DNA of 64,000 nt from Cytospora piceicola (Eukaryota > Ascomycota > Sordariomycetes > Diaporthales > Cytosporaceae): positions 148,168-212,167 of the forward strand of contig JALQBC010000055.1 in NCBI GenBank assembly GCA_023375675.1, given 5' to 3'. Positions 35,206 to 46,606 of this stretch are shown one piece after another. The notes under the pieces were generated by a model, which searched no databases, was not told the DNA's origin, and saw nothing but the letters and a program-made list of their open reading frames with translations. The first letter of the stretch is position 1; each line of letters begins with the position of its first letter. Made by a program: the position numbers and the translations under genes.

Positions 35206-37061
35206 GGTAGTGAAGATTGGTTACTCTTGGTTGCTTATTTCGGTGAGGAGTCTGTCACCTATTCACCCTGTCTAAGTGAAGCAGAAAAAAGTGAAATCGG
35301 CACGGTAGAACTCGCATGCATTCTTGATGCCCCAGGCATCGGTGATATGGAATTCAAAAGTACGACAGACCAACGGCCGCGCCAAAATGATCATGAACCA
35401 ATTGGGTGTCTGAACACGAACACGTTGTGCTGCGATGTCACTACATGCATCATGAATACCATATCCTTATGACTGAGGCGGGGGCCGTCCAAAGGGGCAC
35501 TGAAAATCGTGTAAGACGGGAACTAGTTTATGCAGTAAGCTGACGCCCCGAATATGTGCCCGAGGTGCAGACGGGATCGTCGGTCCCGGTAGCATACCTG
35601 CAGGTATGTTTGGGGGCGAAGACCAAACTCAGGGTTGCAGTGTCATCTCCGTATATGCGAGCAACTGAATCCAGTGTCCAGACCTGTCATTTGTTCCGAG
35701 CGAAATGACACCAATCCCGCTTAGCGTTGCATGAATCACACACACATAACTCAAGAGCTTCTACGATGCGAAACAGGTGTATCTGCAAAAACAGGTTTTA
35801 ATAAACAGCTAGACGCCCAGGGCTTAACTAACTTAGCTAAGTTGTTAAATAACAACCTGAAAACTAAGTAATCAGAGGAAGCTAAATAGAATAATATAAC
35901 TATTAATATATAGTATATAAGTTATTTAAATTTAGTTTCTTTCTATTTATTAGTAGTATTTTATTTTATTTATAATAAAGTTTATTATTAATTAATATAA
36001 GCTTTATAAACTATAAATTAAGTTTAAAGTTCTATTATATATTTTAATTATATATATAAATTAAAGTAAATATATATAAAAAACTTTAAAAGTTATTTAA
36101 TTATAATTAAGTTTTATAGTTATAAATTAATATAGTTTATAATTTACTTTAAGTATATATATAATAAAACATTTATATTAACTTTATTAAGTAGCTTTCT
36201 TTATAAGTTATATTATTAAATATTTAACTTTATATTTAAAGCCTTTATAGTTTATTTTAATTAATTATTATTATATTTTATATACTTATTTAAAAGTATA
36301 TTAAGTATATTTAATAAGTATAATATATATATTAATTAAAATAAATAACAATCCTTTCTTTCTAAAATAATAATAGTAAAGTAATAACAATCTTTAAAAT
36401 AAATTTAAAGTTTTTAATTTATAAAATTAATTAGAACACTATACTTAACAGCTTTTAATAACTATACTACTTTAATAAACTTATAGTATATATTATATAT
36501 AATATATACTAGATGAAATTTATTTATGTATTGGTTTATACCTTGGTAGCTTAGGTACGCTATTGTCTGTATTAAAAACATGCTAGGGTTAGTTATATAA
36601 GCATTATAGTGTTTAACAAACAGCCCCCAGGTCCCTTACAACGAAATACCAAACCTAGCGCGGCTTATCAAGGCGGAAATCGGGTTTTCAGGCTCTTTTA
36701 CGGCCCGCAAACGCCTTGGAATACTACCATACACATCATTGTACTACTACACAAGCGCAAATTACAACCGGATTAGGGATGCACTTACTCTCTGATGCCC
36801 CCCCTATGGACAATACTCTTATTTTAGACTTCCATGTTGCAGGAGATCGTAGACGTGTCTCTGCACGGATCGAGAAGGATCCGAGGTGACCTGTGAGATG
36901 GTGGATGCCATAGCATTGCCCACCTTTCGGTTTCCTGGCCAGTCTTCTTCACTGCCTCGTCCCTCGACCCTTCTCACAACGTCGCCTTTGATACAAAAAG
37001 CCATCGCCAGAACCCGAGAACCACAGCCTTATTGCTGTTTCGTAAGCTCCAAGTCGCCAAG
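35206..37061. other. Spacer between MFS and PTH11-like genes, including an A/T-rich block
   Basis: Divergent spacer of about 1.85 kb. The MFS promoter side (35206-35790) and the receptor promoter side (36630-37061) have normal composition; the middle is the A/T-rich block described separately. Confidence 0.5.
35796..36625. repeat. Second A/T-rich, RIP-like block
   Basis: About 0.8 kb of mainly A and T with very few C or G and no coding frame, like the block at 27945-29875. Probably an old, RIP-mutated insertion. It marks the right edge of the hydrolase-SDR-MFS gene group. Confidence 0.75.
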
Positions 37062-38366
37062 ATGTCATCAGCTGTTGCAGTTGACCTCACCGAGTCTAAG
37101 CAGTCTGATCTGCGGATGCTTCTTATCGCCATGATCACCGTTCCCACCGTTATCGTCCTCATCCGAGCGTGGTCTCGAGCTCTGTTGCCAGTGTCTCCCA
37201 CGTCGAAGATCTCCACCAAATTTTGGTGGGATGACTGGACGGCCTTTGCGGCTGCGGTGCGTCTCTTTCTGTATCCGTGGCCCTCCCTTCCTAGCAATGG
37301 CCGAAGCCTGGGCTGTCATGAACTGACGTGTTACAGGCATTGAACATCGCCGTATGCATCATCGGCCTTAAGCTGGTAGACTTGGGCATGGGTCTTCATA
37401 TCCAGGCGGTGCCGCCAGAAAACATAGAGAAGTTCCTCAAGGTACTCTGGATCGTCTACTATTTCTTCGACACGGGCACGGCCGTGGGCAAGGCCTCGGC
37501 CCTGTTCTTCTACGCTCGCATATTCTCTGTGAGAAATTCCAGGTTCAAATATGCACTGTGGCTGGTTCACGCCATGAACGTCGCATGGCTGCTAGGCATT
37601 CTGCTGGGAGTCACTTTCATGTGCAACCCTATCCGGAAGGCCTGGGACACTGGATTGCCGGGAACTTGCGTCAACACCGGCCAGCTTTGGACAGGCAGCG
37701 GTGTAACTAGCCTTGCAATTGATGTCATCATACTGATCATGCCACTTCCGATACTGTGGAAGCTGCAATTAAAGACGATACGCAGAATCCAGATCAGTGG
37801 GGTGTTTATATGTGGATATCTGTGAGTGGCTTTGTGGAAACACAGCAGAAAACTCTCATTTGCCAGGCTAACATATTACACAGGGTCGTTGTGGTATCTA
37901 TTGGCCGCGTCGTCACCATCATTCAGGCTGGAGACGAGCTCGAACTGGACCCTACATGTAAATTATACTCGGATCCCACCACCCCACAGGCGAGCCTACG
38001 GTGGATCGAGGTAGCAACTAACAGCATATAGATAGAATTGCTACCCCTGTACTCTGGCTAGGCTCCGAGATCGCCATTTCGGCCATTAGCGTGAGCATTC
38101 CGAGTATCTTCTTCCTGGTCCAGCGTGTGCACCGCAAAGGTCTCTGGAGCATTTTTCCAACCCGCTGGAACATGTCCAGAACTGCACATACCGGCACACA
38201 TCATCCATTCCATGACCCAGAAGACGACGAGCTAGTCTCGCGGGATCCCAACTACCCTTACTTGTCGCAGACTAAGACAACGGCGGAGTTCGGTGGGAGG
38301 GAAGAAAGCGCACAAAGCACGGGGCACACAGGGATTCACATAACACATAACATTGAAGTGGTATAA
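37062..38366 (+). CDS. PTH11-like / fungal rhodopsin-domain 7-TM membrane protein
   Basis: Exons 37062-37256, 37337-37821, 37884-37957 and 38032-38366 give 362 residues. Seven hydrophobic segments are visible: MLLIAMITVPTVIVLI near 20, one around ALNIAVCIIGL, one over LWIVYYFFDTG, one at VHAMNVAWLLGILLG, one at LAIDVIILIMPLPILW, one over VVVVSIGRVVTII, and one at EIAISAISVSIPS. The order, the RAWSR after TM1 and the DDW before TM2 match the large fungal SAT4/PTH11-like family, some of which sense surface or host cues. The cytoplasmic tail of about 75 residues is hydrophilic. It lies beyond the second A/T block, so membership of the PKS cluster is uncertain. Ligand and signalling partners are unknown. 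Confidence 0.88.
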
Positions 38367-38963
38367 GCGGATGCTACATCAGAGGGAGGGCATCCTGGAC
38401 TGACATTATCACATGAGAATGAAACTTGGATCGATTGCTGAAGAGCTGTCTGGAAAATGCTTTATATATATATATATGTCTGATGATAATGATGATCGAA
38501 TGCTACAGTTCACGTCTCCGGCGCGAAGTTCCTCTTGGTTAGGGTACAAGGCTGACGATTTCTAAACCAAATCAAGACTATGCTTCATGTTTACTTACGT
38601 CTTTGCCTCGGATTTCTGTCGTTAAGTGCTGTTCTGTCGCCTTTCTAGACTGCATCAAACTCTTTCTATTGAGTGGGGGTTTGTGCCAGACCGGTGTCCG
38701 GATGGTTCGTATATGAGGGGTTGACAACGGCATTGATGACACCCATAATCAGAACGTGGACGTATCGATCTATTGTCGGCGGTGTTATTCCAGGTTGTTG
38801 CACGAAGAACGACAGCCCGGGACAGCCATGACAACTTCATAGGTTGAAAAGGGCTCAAGCTGGTGCACCAGCACCTTCCTTATTCCGATTGGTGACTCTT
38901 TGAATTTGAAGCTGCCAATGGCGTTCTGGCAGGGGACCACATATGAAAGTATCAACTGCAAGC
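38367..38963. other. Convergent spacer
   Basis: Between the 3' ends of the receptor gene and the secreted conserved protein. It contains a short (TA)n tract at about 38463-38476 and nothing else that can be called. Confidence 0.4.
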
Positions 38964-40643
38964 TTATCTCAGCTTCATCCCCCAGTAGTTATCGGTCTCT
39001 AGCACACGACTCATATTCTTACAGCTGGGGCGTTTGAAGTCATCCATCCCACCGAATGGAAACATGGGGATAAGACAGATTTCATCCGGCGACGGGCACT
39101 TGCCGCACTGCTTCCAGGTACTCCACCGCAGCTCCTCCATGAGTTGCCGGATAATCACTTGCGTCTGCTCCACAGGTTTATCGATGCCAGGCAGGGTTGT
39201 GCGATTAGAACGCAGGACGTCCCTCGCGGAGAATAAGGCATCGCAGATGCTGTGCGAGACTCTCTCGATGGCAGTTGCGATAATGTGGTCCTCTGGGGTC
39301 CATGTTTCGCGGTGGAGATTCCTGTGGTCAAGGTAGTGCTGCGTACAGCGGTCAATGGCTAGGTGTTCAGCCATGGGGGTGTGGTCGGTGTAGCTGATGA
39401 AAGGGTCGACGAGGGTGCCGATTGTGGAGAGTAGAGGTTTGCTTTGAAGTTGACCGTTTGCTATGTACCATAACCTTTCACCGAAGCGCGTTACGATCTT
39501 GTCTACCACGGCCTGCCAGTTGACAATTCCTTTCTCAGCTGCGTCCTTTCCACCACGCTGGGCAACGACTTGACTCAGCCTGTTACGGATCTTACGTCTT
39601 CCTTCCCTAGTCGCGTTGAGCACCCTTGGAAGGTCTTGTCTGCTCCTATCCGGGTTGGACAGGTTTACAGGATACGCATACGCCGAGACCATGCTGCTCC
39701 AGTCAACCTGTAGCCGACCCGTCGGATGGCCGTGATATCGCGCCGAGGCGGCCCGCATCCACTCGAATGCGGTGTCATACGAGTAGTCAATCCCCGTCCC
39801 GCTCTCGTTCCTGAAAGAGCTCGCCTGAACAGATACCAGATCGAGCCCACCCGAGGTGGAAAAGTCGCACTTGATGATCTCGAAGCCGGCTTCCATGCGG
39901 ATAAACCCATCGATTTTGCCTCCCGAAGGAAATGCCCACTCGTCCGCCAGGGCGCAAAGATCGGTTGCGCGCAGCCAATCGCCGAAGAAATTTCGAGGCG
40001 CGTTGTAGTCTAATAGTATTAAATCCTGGCTATCGAGCGGACCCAGCCAACATTTCGCGGCAGCTTGTCCATCGATATAAAGCAGGTTGAGAGGTCGGTT
40101 TGTACGGTAGATCTGGAAGTACCCGCGAGTGGGCCTGCTGAGGTCTGGGGGACCCTTGGGGGGGTCTTTACTCGGATCATCTTCTTTGACGGTCGAAAGT
40201 GGTCTCTGGGGAGGCGCCGCATCCAGGAATGGGTCGTCAGGCATATCAGCCAAGGGCAGGTGGTGAGAGGTCTGGTGCCACCGCAAGACTTCGGCAAAGG
40301 ATTCGTCAGAGGGCGGTCTCTCGAGGGTGTTAGGTATATATAGGTTTTGGGGTTCCCACGACTGGGCAAACTGGCCGGCATGTTCGACCTCGAAGGCGAG
40401 CCATTCGAAGAACTCTGGGCGTTCTGGCGTGAAGTCGCCATGGTAGAAGATGCTGCCTTCCGGAGCTGTGGCAAGATAGAAGGACATGCCGTTGTGGTTC
40501 AGCGAGGAGCCCCATTGCCGCATGGCGGAATGGATCGAGTTGAAGATAGCGAAGGCGTTCTGGTGGGCAGCCTTGACGTCGGGAAAGTGGGAGGCCGAAG
40601 CAGTACAGCTGGCGATGGCCAGAATCCGAAGGAGCTGCGCCAT
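38964..40643 (-). CDS. Conserved secreted/ER fungal protein of unknown function
   Basis: Single exon; from the ATG at 40643 it gives 559 residues. That start opens with a signal-peptide-like MAQLLRILAIASCTASA. The frame stays open to 40826 with another ATG, but the extra 61 residues look unlike a protein N-terminus and would bury the signal, so the shorter form is preferred. The body has features familiar from a widespread but uncharacterised Pezizomycotina family: GMSFYLATAPEGSIFYHG near 50, WLAFEVEHA soon after, GYFQIYRTNRPLNLLYIDG in the middle, and DYSYDTAFEWMRAASARYHG further on. Several N-glycosylation sequons and a Cys-containing C-terminal stretch (KQCGKCPSPDEIC) fit secretion. No catalytic motif was recognised and no function is proposed. 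Confidence 0.75.
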   Translation of the reverse strand: MAQLLRILAIASCTASASHFPDVKAAHQNAFAIFNSIHSAMRQWGSSLNHNGMSFYLATAPEGSIFYHGDFTPERPEFFEWLAFEVEHAGQFAQSWEPQNLYIPNTLERPPSDESFAEVLRWHQTSHHLPLADMPDDPFLDAAPPQRPLSTVKEDDPSKDPPKGPPDLSRPTRGYFQIYRTNRPLNLLYIDGQAAAKCWLGPLDSQDLILLDYNAPRNFFGDWLRATDLCALADEWAFPSGGKIDGFIRMEAGFEIIKCDFSTSGGLDLVSVQASSFRNESGTGIDYSYDTAFEWMRAASARYHGHPTGRLQVDWSSMVSAYAYPVNLSNPDRSRQDLPRVLNATREGRRKIRNRLSQVVAQRGGKDAAEKGIVNWQAVVDKIVTRFGERLWYIANGQLQSKPLLSTIGTLVDPFISYTDHTPMAEHLAIDRCTQHYLDHRNLHRETWTPEDHIIATAIERVSHSICDALFSARDVLRSNRTTLPGIDKPVEQTQVIIRQLMEELRWSTWKQCGKCPSPDEICLIPMFPFGGMDDFKRPSCKNMSRVLETDNYWGMKLR

Positions 40644-42149
40644 TGCCCAGGACTGGTCCGTCCCACACCTTGACCTTTGCGCGGGCTCTGGGCGTGACGC
40701 GGGAGACGATAAGCTGCTCTGGGATGTTGAGTTCAAGAACCAAGTAAGGTGATAGAATCGGGCGCGTGGAAGTATGAGAAGATGCACAAAGGCATGGTGA
40801 GTGAGTAACGTAGATAAGAAATCCAAGCTGATAGGACTTCCTGGGCGGAATCATAACACACCGATCTTACCTTGTGGCGAGCATTGTTGCCGATTGGGCG
40901 GCTGAGTGGTGTGGCACAACACCGGCCGTCAAGCCGTCACCGTTTTTCGTTTCGCATCCTTGAAGCCTGTCTCGACACACCTGCAACGGGATGACCCATC
41001 TTAATCAGTAAAATACCGTAGAGGGCTCATAAGCAGTGTGGTGAAGGCGAAAGCAGTGTCTAGATGGACTAGAACGACGTTGAATTAAAGTATGATCAAC
41101 CGCGCATACCCCAGAACGCTTGTCACCTCGCCGGCCCACTTAAAGCTGGAGCCGAGCATATGTGAAAGAGAACGGAAGCGACGAGCGATGACTTGAGAGT
41201 TCATGCAATGTTTCGCACCTGACAAAACAATCATCGATCCGGAAATATCGTCCGACGAGGCCCAATACTGGGTTGCCATCACATGACATGTTTCATCCGC
41301 GACCCAAGACAAAGGGACCAGGGGACGGCACTGGCGCCCATTCGCTTCCACCGTTTCGGTTCCGCCGTTGAACCGCAGCGAACCGTGCCGTTATGCGCCT
41401 TCACAGGCCACTCCCACTAGATCAATACATACTTACTGGAGTAATAAACTGTCTTAACCTCAAATTAGCACTCACTTCAATCGCCTCCAAGCCTTTACAT
41501 AAGTACTTAGCGTTACCGCCAAGACGAGCAGTGCATCCATGTTCCGTCAGAGAACCTTACATGCACAACGTTCGGAGCAAAGCCGTAATGCAAAACTCAA
41601 AAAGGTCCCGCCCCCCGCCCCCCGGTTATGGCACACGGGGCCGTGTGCCATAACCATCAGGTTCTCATGCCACCTTAGTTACATTTGAACAACCTTTCAA
41701 TCCGTCCACTCGAGGATGATTATATTGGATAGTCGTCTTCAGCTTGCAACTTGCAATACTACGGAGGGGGCGAACACCCAACAACAGAGTTCCCAGACTC
41801 AAGAGGGTTTAACCCTGACGTTCACTTCATCCGGGTGAAAATTTGCTCTGTTACAACGGCAGTCTATCAAGTTCGCAGCATCCACCCACTTTGCCTCCTT
41901 ATTCTGAAGATACACTTTGTAGAGTGTCTTCTCTCGAAACCTGACCTGATCTTCTCTTGCTTCTTGGGCAAGAAAGGTGGTTTTTTTTTTATGATTGGAA
42001 GCAGAGAAATCCGCACGTGCAAGGTCATCCAAAGTCGCGCATAACCCCTCTCCAGAACCAACATTGAAATCAGTCAACCCCCATCGGCCTCTCCTCCTTC
42101 ATTTCCCATAATCCGGTTATTGTGACTCATCTTTCACTTTTGTAAGCCG
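40644..42149. other. Divergent intergenic region, no supported gene
   Basis: Upstream of both the secreted protein and the Rieske gene. Open frames at 41085-41351 and 41799-42077 have no family features. A C-run/G-run hairpin (GCACACGGGG CCGTGTGC) occurs at about 41630-41649. Confidence 0.4.
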
Positions 42150-42784
42150 ATGGCGTCGTTCTTCAATACCTTTTCCCGGTCCAAGGGCGGCGATGCTTGG
42201 TTCTCTGTCGGCCTGACGTCCTCATTTCCGAACATCACGGGCAACGATGGCGAAAATATTGCCCATGTGCGTCCCTGCAGCAAGAGCAATGTCGAGGGTC
42301 CTGGGTGTAAAGTTTTCCACGTCCCAAAAGAAGACAGTGCACGCGCCAGCGAGGTGACACTTGACTCAGATGCACCCCCTGAAGCCGGGGGTCTGCGGGA
42401 TCAGGTGCTCGTCTTCCAATATAAAGAGAAGTTCCATGCAATTAATCATGTCAGTGACGATACTCAATGATTGTTCCGGCGAGAAGCGGTAGGACCTTTG
42501 TGGCTGACTTCACCCAGGAATGCCCCCACTCGTCTTATCCTCTTTCTAACGGTGCTCCTTTTGACATCGAGGATTTCGGAATTGTATGGAGCTCAGGGGT
42601 CACATGTCCTAAGCACGGCTGGTCGTTCGACTTGAGTAGTGGCAAAGGGGATCGAGGCACATACAAGTTGCAAGTATGGGAGGTCCAACTACGTCCTGTG
42701 GCAGGGTCTAGCGTGAAGTCCGGCGGGGATGGAGATCAAGAGGAGAAAGAGGTATGGGTGAGAAGGAAACAGAGGATGGGATGA
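42150..42784 (+). CDS. Soluble Rieske [2Fe-2S] domain protein
   Basis: Exons 42150-42449 and 42518-42784 give 188 residues. The cluster ligands are clear: CPHSS and, about 30 residues on, CPKHGWSF, the C-x-H...C-x2-H pattern of Rieske ferredoxin-like domains. The N-terminal 100 residues form the first sheet, ending at KFHAINH just before the splice site; the junction gives INHECPHSSYPLSNG. No membrane segment, mitochondrial signal or catalytic oxygenase domain is present, so this is a soluble electron carrier or a stand-alone Rieske protein, of the type common in fungi and of unknown role. The donor GTCAGT is slightly unusual. Confidence 0.85.
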
Positions 42785-42818
42785 TGTTGCCGGTCTATTT
42801 TATTCCGGAAAGATCAAA

Positions 42819-43858
42819 CTAGAGCCATGTGAGTGAAACAACGCACGCCAACATAGCAAAACCAGCTGAGGCAACTTGGCTGACTCCCTCGTTAGCAGAA
42901 ACAGTTCTCGTTGCTGCGGTCTCCATACTCGATGCGCGCGATGCGTCTTGGCTGGTAGCAGATACTACTGACGTCGCCGTTTCTGTTGATGAGGATGTCA
43001 AGACTGATCCTCTGGAGGTCTCTGCTGCAGAAGATGCACGTGTTGTTCCAGTTGCTTTGACGGTGCTGCTAGAAATCGCGCCTTTGTCGGGCAGGGAAGC
43101 TTATGGGATGAAGGTTCTCTTCATACCAGAGCTCTTGGCTGTCTTCCAGCCCTTGCTGTACTCTTCCTCCCACCAAGATGACTGGGCGACCAGGTAGTAG
43201 TAGTTAAACGGCCAACCAGAAGCAGCATAGTTGTGCGCGTTGGTGTAGAACATCAAGGTGCACTTGTCATCACAGCTGAAATCATCAGCGTCGCCAATAA
43301 TTTCGTCTTGGAGAGCGCAGTAATATGTGCTAGATGATGGTCAGTCGCAGTTTGGGTTCAGATGACTATGTGTATCAAAAGTGTTGCAATGATTAATGCA
43401 GAGGAAGCCAAGATGTCAACTTACTCGTCCTTCTTGCAATTCTATGCAAAGGTATATTCAAAAATCTGTCCAATCAGAACTACAGGGTCCTTTGCCTCAA
43501 CCGCATTCCCTGCCGCCTCATTTGCGAGATCTCCCTGGTGCCCGGTTGATCGCAGACTTGAATGATATTCTGGATGTATGAAAACCAGAGAGTCGCTGCA
43601 GGTAGTTGTGCATGTTCGGTCAAGATCGTCGGACGTTGGGTCGAAAGCTGGGCGCATGGACGCCACCAATCCCAAGAGTATGTCATCACAATCTATCTGA
43701 GCACCGTACGCTGTCTGACAGGCCTCTGAGGTCGTGTTGGCCAGGTCCTTGGTGGTAAAATCCCAGTCCGGCCCGCTGATCTGGTTGAGGCTGAAAGAAC
43801 TCCAAGCCGGCTGGATCATAGCAGCGAGAAGTAATGAAATTTTTTGGATTGCTGCCAT
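42819..43858 (-). pseudogene. Probable GPI-anchored secreted Cys-containing protein, broken by two in-frame stops
   Basis: One reading frame runs through the whole locus. It opens at 43858 with a signal peptide (AAIQKISLLLAAMIQPAWS), continues through Cys-rich sequence (CTTTCSDSL), meets TAG at 43444-43442, resumes with NCKKD, splices at 43425/43329 to TYYCALQDEIIG, runs through a WPFNYYYLV segment, meets TAA at 43103-43101, and ends with a Ser/Thr-rich stretch and a hydrophobic GPI-type tail ending at 42821. Both stops could come from Gln codons by C-to-T change at CpA, the RIP preference. A stretch near 43600-43570 fits the family better in another frame, so an indel is also possible. Alternatively, the first or second stop is genuine and the downstream part is a remnant. 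Function unknown. Confidence 0.5.
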
Positions 43859-44282
43859 ACTGATCGAACTGGTCTCAAAACGACCGGAAGAAATAAGAAG
43901 AAGCAATCGGCTTTAAACACTGAGGGAAACCAATATCGAAAGCACCTGGGCAAGGTCGATGCTAACAGCCTAGAGACTCGTCGTTCTTATAATCTTTTGT
44001 CGATACCGCTGACACAACTGACACTGGGAGGACTGCCTAACTCAAGCGAGATTGGTCCTGGCCCCGCGCTTCCTTTGGTTCAGTCAGTCCCTGAGGTCAA
44101 GCCAGTGTCCACGTCCAGGGGCGGCGTAGACGGCTAGACAAAAGCCACAGATTTAGGCATATAAATAAGCTTGCGGAATTCTATTTCAACGACTCAAAAT
44201 GCTCCATATTCCGGCCTATTGATAATTCCAAAGGATACCACGCGTCATCCGATTTGCTAAAGGGTCACTAACAATCAAATTC
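43859..44282. other. Spacer, no supported gene
   Basis: Between the broken GPI-protein gene and the APH-like gene. No feature could be supported. Confidence 0.4.
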
Positions 44283-45578
44283 TCAAGACCCTGATTCCTC
44301 CTGTGGCACATGCATCAGTGCTTGCAGCCCTTTCCTCAGCTCCTCCCAATCTTCATCATTTAGCTCCCCGTCTGCAATGTCATAAAGTATATCGAGCGCG
44401 TCCTGGTCCAAACCCTCCGGAACCTCCTCTCCCTCGAAATTGCGCTTTGCCTCCTCGACAAACTTCTGACAGATCGCTGTTCTGTTCAACCCGTTTGATA
44501 CAGCAATCCAAAAGGCTTCAAACATGTGCGAATTCTTGGTGATTATGTAGTCGCTGCTACCGACCGAATCGAGGGCTTTCTTCATCTCGTTAAGGTAATT
44601 CTCTCGGTACTTTTGCAAATCCTCCGGTGAGTTCTCGTTGTCCTTCAGAATGGGCCAACCGTACATGAGCGGGTCCCAGTCACGGGTGATCCAGCCGGGA
44701 TACCGTAGACATCCTATGAAGCTGGGCACGGTTTGCACATTGTCCCAGTCAATCAACCCGGTGATGTTTCCTTCCTCATCGGCCATGACGTTCTGTGAGT
44801 CGAAATCGGGCATAGCCAGGACGTACTCGGAAGTATGAGGTAGGTGCGGTAACATTGCCTCCAAGACCTTGGCGGCACCGATGGCGTATTCGCTCTTCTC
44901 ATTGGCTGGGGCCCAGAAATTCTGCAGGAAGGACTCTGTCGTTGAGAAGGGGCCCGAGGAGGTGACACTGATCGTCCCATCCTCGGCTTCATCCCAGTCG
45001 TAGCACGACCCAATGCAATTTCCGCCGCCCTGGGAGCTTGGGAGCAGGGATCCAATGTTTTCGAAGTGCAATTTCTGGAGCTGTGACATGGCCTTGGCGA
45101 GCTGCGCCAGGACCCTTTGCCGCCTAGATTCAAGCGGTGTAGGTCCACTCGTGTCAAACCAGAGGCGTGAGACGGTGCGTCCGCTGACGTAGCCCATGGC
45201 AATGTAAGGTGCGTGGATCTCATTGTTTGCCGTCGTATCGAATTGGTAGACCTGAGGTACAGGGGCGCTCGTGTGCTTCCTGATATATTCCATAGTATGA
45301 ACCTGGGACTCGAGTGCTTCTTTAGCCGGGCCGTGTAAGTCACCGGACTGGCCAGTGGTTGGAATGCGGATGACCACCATAGAATCATCAAGCTGGATGA
45401 TATGTACCAGATTGAAGGACCCATTACAAGTCTCGACGAGGCTACCGGTGGATGTTTCGGTCTGGTAGACTTTTTTCCGTATCCTCGAGCCGAGAGCGAT
45501 GAGATCGCTTGGAGCTATGTTTAAGAGGCGCCCGAAGACAGCCTCATTATCAGTATCGGAAGCACTTGAGGAAGACAT
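44283..45578 (-). CDS. Aminoglycoside-phosphotransferase-like (APH) kinase-fold protein
   Basis: Single exon; from the ATG at 45578 it gives 431 residues. The frame extends 17 codons upstream to 45629, but the extra part is hydrophobic and unlike the family, so the shorter start MSSSSASDTDN is preferred. The fold is shown by the P-loop-like region NGSFNLVHIIQLDDS, the hinge YIAMGYVSGRTV, the Brenner-type catalytic loop MPDFDSQNVM and the metal-binding IDWDN in GNITGLIDWDNV. The catalytic Asp and Asn are present; the His seen in bacterial APHs is Met here, a form common in fungal members. These fungal proteins are numerous and mostly uncharacterised; choline/ethanolamine-kinase-like or protein-kinase-like roles are possible. 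No drug-resistance role should be assumed. Confidence 0.85.
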   Translation of the reverse strand: MSSSSASDTDNEAVFGRLLNIAPSDLIALGSRIRKKVYQTETSTGSLVETCNGSFNLVHIIQLDDSMVVIRIPTTGQSGDLHGPAKEALESQVHTMEYIRKHTSAPVPQVYQFDTTANNEIHAPYIAMGYVSGRTVSRLWFDTSGPTPLESRRQRVLAQLAKAMSQLQKLHFENIGSLLPSSQGGGNCIGSCYDWDEAEDGTISVTSSGPFSTTESFLQNFWAPANEKSEYAIGAAKVLEAMLPHLPHTSEYVLAMPDFDSQNVMADEEGNITGLIDWDNVQTVPSFIGCLRYPGWITRDWDPLMYGWPILKDNENSPEDLQKYRENYLNEMKKALDSVGSSDYIITKNSHMFEAFWIAVSNGLNRTAICQKFVEEAKRNFEGEEVPEGLDQDALDILYDIADGELNDEDWEELRKGLQALMHVPQEESGS

Positions 45579-46606
45579 GGGAACAATGGACAGAGGCACG
45601 AGAAAACAGAGCCACAGGTGGTATGTCAAGACCGTTCTCCTCTCTTTATCAGGGATGGCTCAACACGATCTGGGTTAAACTGAAGAAACAGGCACGATAT
45701 ACATATGTATGTGTGTTTACAGTCATTTAATTCCAGGTGTGTTGTTGTTGTTGCGAGTAAGCAAACAGGCCTAAAGCCTAAGGGAAAGGAAGGAAACAGG
45801 TGTAAGTAAAGGAAGTAACGTTGTAGGCCTGATTACGTAACACTCTTCTCAAAGTAGGTCACTGATCAAAGAACAGGCTAGAAGGGAGAAGGCTCAGGAA
45901 GAATAGCGCAAAAATCAAAGTGTAGAAGGCAACGGTAGGGACAATACATAGTAAGAAGTCAAGCAACACAGGTTGGCAGCAAGGGGGGTGGAGTGGTGTG
46001 GAGTGGGGGGGCGGGGGGCCCGCAGGTGGTGTGGAGTCCACGGGTGGTGTGGACAGAAGGCTCAGCGCAGAGCTGGGAAGATACAATAACGAAGAATAAT
46101 GATTGCCCCGTACCACTACAGGTAAATTTGGCTCTTCACACATCGTTCTTAGAGTGGCTGGTTCAGCCTCGCCATATTTCCCAAGCTCCACTACAAAACA
46201 TACAGTGTATTACATGATTGTCAATGCCGGGGGTTGCCCAGCAATTACTTCCAGAGAAATAGTAAAAGGGCTTTCTTCTTTCATATTCTCCAGAGAAGCA
46301 CTATTCAGTCTGGAGTGTTAAAACAGGGGCATACTACGGCCTCGATGTTGATTTCAAATCATCCCAAGTAATACACGACACAACCTCGAAAAGCACTTAT
46401 CAGCAGGTTCCGTCAGCCGCTGTGATTTCCCTGACTAGTACCCTAGGGTACGTCCCGGGACCATCAGTATTAAGGGGCGGCCCAGACGGGAACCTATGTA
46501 GACCAGAGCTACAAGATGGCCGGGTAAATCTTTCGAAATTATGCCAGGGATCTTTCCAACAACTCCGGTGCTCTATTTTGCAAGCCTATAACCAAGACTC
46601 TCACTT
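45579..46606. other. Spacer with a G-rich repeat tract
   Basis: At 45988-46055 the plus strand is a run of GTGGAGTGGTGTGGAGTGGG-like units with long G stretches, followed by GGTGGTGTGGA repeats. Open frames on both strands come from this low-complexity DNA. No gene is supported. Confidence 0.5.

Noticed and set aside
45859..46191. 110-residue minus-strand Pro/Ser-rich frame
   Set aside because: Translation of the G-rich repeat tract; no start context or homologue.
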